Origin: Anaerolineales bacterium
GTDB taxonomy: Bacteria > Chloroflexota > Anaerolineae > Anaerolineales > Villigracilaceae
NCBI GenBank assembly: GCA_030583885.1
Contig: CP129480.1
Coordinates: 806,001 to 870,000 of the forward strand
Direction of reading: 5' to 3'
DNA: 64,000 bases
The translations under genes and the position numbers were made by a program. How positions within the stretch are numbered: the first letter of the stretch is position 1; each line of letters opens with the position of its first letter. The notes under the pieces were generated by a model that ran no database searches, was not told the DNA's origin, and saw nothing but the letters and a program-made list of their open reading frames with translations. Shown here piece after piece: positions 59,935 through 64,000 of the stretch.

Positions 59935-59948
59935 GTTAAAAAATAGAA

Positions 59949-59987
59949 AGGAGGCATCCTGGTTTGGGATGCCTCCTATAATGTTTT
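59949..59987. terminator. terminator
   Basis: An 11-bp stem (59949-59959 with 59967-59977) is followed by ATAATGTTTTT on the plus strand. It lies between the aminotransferase gene and the convergent secreted-protein gene ending at 60000. Confidence 0.75.
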
Positions 59988-59999
59988 TGTTATGCCGTC

Positions 60000-60758
60000 C
60001 TAGGGGCGGCCTCCCGGCGGACCCGCACCAGCTGGGGGACCAACACCTGCCGGCGGACCGGCTCCCTCTGGAGGGCCAGCGCCTGCCGGCGGACCGACAC
60101 CTTCCGGAGGCCCAACACCTTCCGGCTGACCGGCAAAATCGGGTTTTCCGTCGCCATCCTCGTCATTCGGCGGACCCGCGTGTTCAGGGCGTCCGATCAG
60201 ATTCAGTCCCTGCCAAATTTCGCCCCACCCTGCGCCAGCGCTGCGGGCTTCAAGGAATGTGGCAGGATCATCACCGGTGATCAGACTGGTTTGTAAAGCC
60301 AGCATGATCTGCCCCCAGCCAAATCCCTCACAGAACCAGGCTTGTAACGTTTCATAATCCGTCTCGTAGCGTTCAGACAACCGGCCGCCAAACGGATGTT
60401 CGTCATCGGATTGCGTGCAGAAGTATCCACTGGACGGATCATCCTGCTCGTCCCCTTCGTCATCCTGCTCTTCAACCTTGACTTTGAGTGCGGAAACGTT
60501 GCCATCTTCAATCAACGTTCCATCCACCTCCACAGTATCGCCCACTTGAAGAGTTGTAAAGTCAAAATCCTCGCCGGGGACGACTGTATAGGTTTCTCCC
60601 CCTTCGGTTTCAACCGTGAACGTGCCGGCATCCGCATCAATGGCTGTTACTGTGCCGGTGAACTCCACCTCTGTACCTGCCTGGGCGGCGGCTGGCTGTA
60701 CGTTGGCTATCACCATGGACATGGCAATGAACAGCGCAAAAATCAGATTTTTCTGCAT
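60000..60758 (-). CDS. secreted protein: DUF5666-like domain, WFC domain, Gly-Pro tail
   Basis: 252 residues. Signal peptide ending AAAQA, then a small beta-barrel EFTGTVTAIDADAGTFTV...GDTVEVDGT like DUF5666 (about 28-95), an acidic linker, a domain with YFCTQSDDEHPFGGRLSERY and YETLQAWFCEGFGWGQIMLA (about 110-195), an EF-like DEDGDGKPDF, and a tail of GPPxG repeats that ends PGGRP. The same Cys-containing domain is in the lipoprotein at 60827. AAAGGAG precedes the ATG. It is the last gene of a cluster led by an ECF sigma factor. Function unknown; extracellular. Confidence 0.75.
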   Translation of the reverse strand: MQKNLIFALFIAMSMVIANVQPAAAQAGTEVEFTGTVTAIDADAGTFTVETEGGETYTVVPGEDFDFTTLQVGDTVEVDGTLIEDGNVSALKVKVEEQDDEGDEQDDPSSGYFCTQSDDEHPFGGRLSERYETDYETLQAWFCEGFGWGQIMLALQTSLITGDDPATFLEARSAGAGWGEIWQGLNLIGRPEHAGPPNDEDGDGKPDFAGQPEGVGPPEGVGPPAGAGPPEGAGPPAGVGPPAGAGPPGGRP

Positions 60759-60826
60759 AATTTACTCCTTTTATCAACTATTCGTACACAAGGTCAACAT
60801 GGCGGGGAAACTGTCAACAAGCATGC

Positions 60827-61237
60827 CTACGGATCGGTTGTGAACCCAATATCTCGCCAGATTTCTTCCCATTCTTTTTCCAACAGCATTTCAAGCAATG
60901 CGTTCGCCGGGACATCGACCGCTTTGCTGGTTTCCAGCGCAATCAGGATGTTTTCAAAACTGTAACCGTCGCAAAACCAGGTCATCACCTGTTCGTAGGG
61001 AACTTCGTGGGTTTTCGAAATGCTTTGACCGATTGGATGCAGGTTGTTGATGTCCGTACAATCGAAATTTCCCGCGGATTGACCCGCTTCCCGATCATTT
61101 GATAGCGGAGATGAGGTTGGTTGTGCGTTGTCATCTGCCGCATCACTGCCTGGTTGGAGAAGGCCGCATGCAACCATTCCGAAGAGCGCCAGCGTGAGCA
61201 GGGCACCCGGTAAATTTTTCTTGAGGGATAGTTTCAT
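60827..61237 (-). CDS. lipoprotein with a WFC-type domain
   Basis: 136 residues. Lipobox MVACG (Cys at about 24), a Ser/Asn/Asp-rich linker, then FDCTDINNLHPIGQSISKTH and YEQVMTWFCDGYSFENILIALETS, ending WEEIWRDIGF. Position by position this matches the domain in the 60000-60758 protein (C-T-x5-HP-x-G...YE-x4-WFC-x-G...I-x2-AL-x-TS...W-x-EIW-x2-G). The two conserved cysteines probably form a disulfide outside the cell. Unnamed family as far as I know. Lies between the DUF5667-like gene and the secreted protein, same direction. Confidence 0.75.
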   Translation of the reverse strand: MKLSLKKNLPGALLTLALFGMVACGLLQPGSDAADDNAQPTSSPLSNDREAGQSAGNFDCTDINNLHPIGQSISKTHEVPYEQVMTWFCDGYSFENILIALETSKAVDVPANALLEMLLEKEWEEIWRDIGFTTDP

Positions 61238-61415
61238 TTTTATTTACCTGCACAGTTGTGACCTATATGACGAAGGAGAGGCTGATTTGTTACAGCAATT
61301 ATCAGGCCTGATACTGATATGCTACTCCAAGATGCCCTTTTGCACGGGTAGTTATCATGTCAACGATTAACAAATTTGTAAACAGGATGGCCCAAGGGTA
61401 CTCTTTGGAGGAAAA

Positions 61416-62399
61416 TTATGGTCTGCCGCCGGGTGGACCGGGGATGTCTTTGGGAGGTCCACCGCCGGGCGGGGTTACTGGAGCAGGGATATTTTCCGGC
61501 GGGCCGCCAGTTGGATTTTCAACCGGGCTGGGGACGCCGGCCGGCGGTGTAACAGTTGGGGCAGGGATATTTTCCGGCGGGAGGCCGGCCGGCGGGGTCA
61601 CGAATGGGGCGGGGAGGTTTGTCCCAAACATATCCCGCACAACCTCCTGCCCGCTGCGCGAAGCAAGGATGGCTTGTTCAATGGCAGGTTTTGCTTCGTT
61701 CGGGGCGATCTCAAGTTGAAATGTCAGGTTTTTGGTGTGGAGTCGAAATGAACTCTCAAGTTGAATTGCGAGTTGGGCAGCCTGTTCGGGATCTTTCTGT
61801 TCAATAACCGCCAGAGTATCTGTGGCAAGAGAAACCCTCCCGGCGAGCAGAGACGCGGCCAGCGGCAGGTCATCATTCCTCTCCAGGGCAATCAAGGCTT
61901 GTATTTCTTCGACCCGCCTTTGAATAAATTCGACCGCCAGCAATGTCTTTTCGGCATCGTTGGATACGAGTAGATGAACATCTTCAATGGATAACTTGAC
62001 CGGATACAAGGCATCTCCAGGAAGAGTGCCTTTGGATGCATGCACTGTTCCGCCGCCGAGCAGGGAAACAAACAAAACAAGGACGATTGCCCAGAACATG
62101 GCATATTTTCTTGAAAGTTTTTGGATGGGGACTCGTTTTGAATCACGAAGCGGTTGCCCGCCCAGAGGCCGATGCCCCCCATCAAGGCGCCTCAGCAAAC
62201 GTGCGCGGCTGGATAGCTGAAAACTCGGGCGCGGTGCAAAGTTGGCGCGTTCCCGGATGGAGACGATGGTCTCTAAAAGGCTTTCGAGTTCGTCGCGATG
62301 CGCGGGATAACGATTAAGGCATTCCTCCACGGTCTGTTCCCCGCGTTCAATGGCCTCAAGGCAGGATGCCAGAGTATCAGCAAATGTTTCTTTCTTCAT
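61416..62399 (-). CDS. DUF5667-like membrane protein, likely anti-sigma partner
   Basis: 327 residues, starting inside the stop of the sigma factor gene (ATGA). Cytoplasmic N-terminal 100 residues with EEQTVEECLNRYPAHRDELESLLE-like helices, one membrane helix (AMFWAIVLVLFVSLLGGGTV), then an outer domain opening GTLPGDALYPVKLSIEDVHLL, the DUF5667 hallmark, with long helices. The last 70 residues are Pro/Gly repeats (PPENIPAP twice) ending GPPGGRP. Position and topology fit an anti-sigma factor sensing the outside, though no zinc HxxxCxxC motif is present. Confidence 0.8.
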   Translation of the reverse strand: MKKETFADTLASCLEAIERGEQTVEECLNRYPAHRDELESLLETIVSIRERANFAPRPSFQLSSRARLLRRLDGGHRPLGGQPLRDSKRVPIQKLSRKYAMFWAIVLVLFVSLLGGGTVHASKGTLPGDALYPVKLSIEDVHLLVSNDAEKTLLAVEFIQRRVEEIQALIALERNDDLPLAASLLAGRVSLATDTLAVIEQKDPEQAAQLAIQLESSFRLHTKNLTFQLEIAPNEAKPAIEQAILASRSGQEVVRDMFGTNLPAPFVTPPAGLPPENIPAPTVTPPAGVPSPVENPTGGPPENIPAPVTPPGGGPPKDIPGPPGGRP

Positions 62400-62956
62400 T
62401 CTTTCTCCAGCAGTTGCCGTAGTTTTTGTAACGCCCGAAGTTGCAGCACGCGAACATATCCTTCCTGGATGCCCATGACCTGCGCCGTTTCGGTATGGTT
62501 CAAGCCATTGACGAAACGGCAGATGATCACCTGCTGCAGGTTCGCATCCAGTGATTGAATGGCGGCGGCAAGATGTTGATGGTCATCCCGCATCTGGGAC
62601 TGGTGCTCGGGGGACGGATGGTCGTCATGCAGTTGGGCCGCAGGCGGGCCATCGTCAGGCTTGCGGGTGCGGTGATAATCCACAACGATATTATGTGCGA
62701 TGCGATAAAGCCAGGCACGCAAATTTACATGGTCGGATCCGAAGCGCGGCAAAGCCTCCCAGGCTTTGAGGAACACCGTTTCGGTCAAATCCTCCGCGTC
62801 CAAGCGGCTTGCCACGCGGTAGAAAATATAACGTTGAATCTCATCCAAATGGCGCTCATACAGGTCGCCGAAGGCTTCCTTGTCGCCCTGAATGGCGCGT
62901 GCAAGAAGCGTCTGATCGGACAGGTCTGTTTTTTTGAGTTCATCATCCGGGTTCAT
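62396..62956 (-). CDS. ECF-family RNA polymerase sigma factor
   Basis: 186 residues. Region 2: DKEAFGDLYERHLDEIQRYIFYRV and AEDLTETVFLKAWEALPRF, then LRAWLYRIAHNIVVDYHRTRK; region 4: LQQVIICRFVNGLNHTETAQVMGIQEGYVRVLQLRALQKLR, which binds the -35 element. It directs polymerase to promoters for envelope or stress functions and is encoded with its probable membrane regulator by a 4-nt overlap. The nearby secreted proteins may be its targets. Confidence 0.93.
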   Translation of the reverse strand: MNPDDELKKTDLSDQTLLARAIQGDKEAFGDLYERHLDEIQRYIFYRVASRLDAEDLTETVFLKAWEALPRFGSDHVNLRAWLYRIAHNIVVDYHRTRKPDDGPPAAQLHDDHPSPEHQSQMRDDHQHLAAAIQSLDANLQQVIICRFVNGLNHTETAQVMGIQEGYVRVLQLRALQKLRQLLEKE

Positions 62957-63048
62957 GATATAAGACGAAAATCAAGGAGTTTTGTTACAACTTCTGTTCC
63001 GTGATGCCGATTGGCAAGGCAGAGGGCTCACACCCCTTGTCCAGCCTG

Positions 63049-63468
63049 TTAAACATCCCTTCGGGAGATGAAGTAGTTTATCGCCAGCACAACGATTCCC
63101 CCCAAGACGCCAATCAGATGATATGGCAGAAAGTTCATCAATTCAACGGATGCCCGGGAAAAAACCTTCAGATAAAAGTAGGGTGCCCAAACCAGGACTC
63201 CAAGAAAGATCAAGACATGTCCGATAACCCACAAGCGACTCTTTTTTGGGGACAATGCGCCCATCTCCCTGCGGGAAATCGAACGCAGATGCGACCCGCC
63301 GACCACGCCAAGCAGATGAAACGGCAAATACCAAAGCAGGGCCGGCTTTTCTCCTGCTATTCGTAAAACAATAAACGGCAGCCATGTCAGCACGCCTAGC
63401 AGGATCAATACATTTCCAAGGCGATACCGTATCAAAGCTGCGTTGTGAACCTTCCCATCCGTTACCAT
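63049..63468 (-). CDS. small membrane protein with an internal duplication
   Basis: 139 residues with four helices in two similar halves: LGNVLILLGVLTWLPFIVL...LPFHLLGVVGG (about 17-57) and IGHVLIFLGVLVWAPYFYL...LPYHLIGVLGG (about 81-124). The repeated LPFHLLGV/LPYHLIGV and a single loop of basic residues between them suggest an inverted or parallel pair of two-helix units. Its start overlaps the hemL stop by 7 nt. No family recognised; function unknown, perhaps linked to heme synthesis only by position. Confidence 0.75.
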   Translation of the reverse strand: MVTDGKVHNAALIRYRLGNVLILLGVLTWLPFIVLRIAGEKPALLWYLPFHLLGVVGGSHLRSISRREMGALSPKKSRLWVIGHVLIFLGVLVWAPYFYLKVFSRASVELMNFLPYHLIGVLGGIVVLAINYFISRRDV

Positions 63469-64000
63469 GTGCGAAAAGCCTCCGTCACTGCCTCAAGGGT
63501 TTTTTCGATAATTGTATCAGTGTGCATGATCGAAATAAACCCCGCTTCGAATTGTGACGGTGCAAGGTACACGCCATTCGCCAACATCTTCTGGAAGAAT
63601 TTTCCAAACTGGACTTTATCCGCCACCTTGACCGTGCTCCAACCTACAGGCTTGGTTTCGCTAAAGAAGGTTGTGAACATCGTGCCGACCCTCGTCTGTT
63701 GGATGGGAATTCCAGCCTGTTTTGCCGCAGAGGCTACACCCGCCTCCAGCCTAGCCGCAGCCTGCTCCAGTTTCCCCCAACATTCCTCACCCCGAATCAG
63801 ACTCAACGCCGCGATTCCCGCGCTCATGGCCAGCGGATTCCCCGACAGCGTCCCCGCTTGATACATCGGACCCGCAGGCGCGACCAGCTGCATGATCTCT
63901 TTCCTCCCGCCATATGCACCAACGGGCAGCCCCCCGCCGATGACCTTGCCCAACGTGGTCAGGTCTGGTTTGATGTTGTAGAGACTCTGTGCCCCGCCTT
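63462..64000 (-). CDS. hemL: glutamate-1-semialdehyde 2,1-aminomutase (3' part)
   Basis: The frame is open to the window edge, so about 179 C-terminal residues are seen and the start is missing. Reading back from the edge gives GGAQSLYNIKPDLTTLGKVIGGGLPVGAYGG, in which the Lys of LGKVIGGG is the PLP-binding residue of HemL; AGTLSGNPLAMSAG and APSQFEAGFIS follow. The enzyme converts glutamate-1-semialdehyde into 5-aminolevulinate, the heme precursor, which fits the large heme demand of the cytochromes encoded here. Confidence 0.93.
   Translation of the reverse strand, partial: GGAQSLYNIKPDLTTLGKVIGGGLPVGAYGGRKEIMQLVAPAGPMYQAGTLSGNPLAMSAGIAALSLIRGEECWGKLEQAAARLEAGVASAAKQAGIPIQQTRVGTMFTTFFSETKPVGWSTVKVADKVQFGKFFQKMLANGVYLAPSQFEAGFISIMHTDTIIEKTLEAVTEAFRTW

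Noticed and set aside
1..64000. CRISPR array, tRNA genes, rRNA or IS elements
   Set aside because: No regularly spaced repeats, no tRNA T-arm/acceptor pairs other than that of tmRNA, and no transposase-like protein were seen.

Overview
The window looks like a chromosomal contig from a Chloroflexota bacterium, most likely class Anaerolineae. This is inferred from gene content and protein style: small sigma/anti-sigma cassettes with DUF5667-like proteins, Thr/Pro-rich lipoproteins, a ClpC, NrfD-type respiratory modules, a family-5 solute-binding protein in permuted order, and a panB leader that resembles an RNA class known from this phylum. No 16S rRNA or tRNA was seen, so the assignment is not proven. 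There is no CRISPR array, no phage and no insertion sequence. All positions and motif counts were read by eye.

Layout. 1-3.7 kb: a truncated membrane protein, an orphan dnaK, a lipoprotein, a decayed membrane-protein gene and the tmRNA gene ssrA. 3.8-9.2 kb: a translationally coupled signalling run (receiver-TadZ-like ATPase, sirtuin, GAF histidine kinase), then an FHA protein, an AI-2E family exporter and a 59-residue protein. 9.3-14.6 kb: three large polytopic membrane proteins, two of them paralogues flanking an ArnT/PMT-like glycosyltransferase. 14.6-21.3 kb: holin-like protein, acetyltransferase and an accessory-looking stretch (HEPN-like protein, DsrE, peroxiredoxin-like protein, DinB-like protein, small-molecule kinase, methyltransferase, SnoaL-like protein) with dispersed repeats. 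21.4-29.3 kb: clpC, a secreted metalloprotease and a large kinase that fuses a LacI-type sugar-binding domain to GAF and kinase domains. 29.3-36.7 kb: methyltransferase, UDP-glucose dehydrogenase, response regulator, glycosyltransferase, panB and panE, and a surface protein.

The centre of interest is 36.8-50.2 kb. A membrane histidine kinase and NarL-type regulator sit just upstream of an octaheme cytochrome / Tat ferredoxin / NrfD operon. Convergent to it are a nonaheme NapC-like cytochrome, a b-type cytochrome, a second nonaheme cytochrome, a decaheme lipoprotein and a hexaheme lipoprotein. I count 42 c-type heme motifs. Together they could carry electrons from the quinone pool to the outer face of the cell; no terminal reductase with a recognisable catalytic site is present. 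A palindrome shared by two of these promoters, and a pair of near-identical promoters with CRP/FNR-like sites, suggest common control.

50.4-64 kb: fmdB-like gene, gmk, rhomboid protease; a peptide/nickel-type ABC cluster without ATPases whose binding protein appears circularly permuted; an AmrS-like radical SAM enzyme, mobA, uspA, an aminotransferase-V enzyme; an ECF sigma factor with its membrane partner and two secreted proteins that share a small cysteine-containing domain; a duplicated membrane protein; and the 3' part of hemL running off the end.
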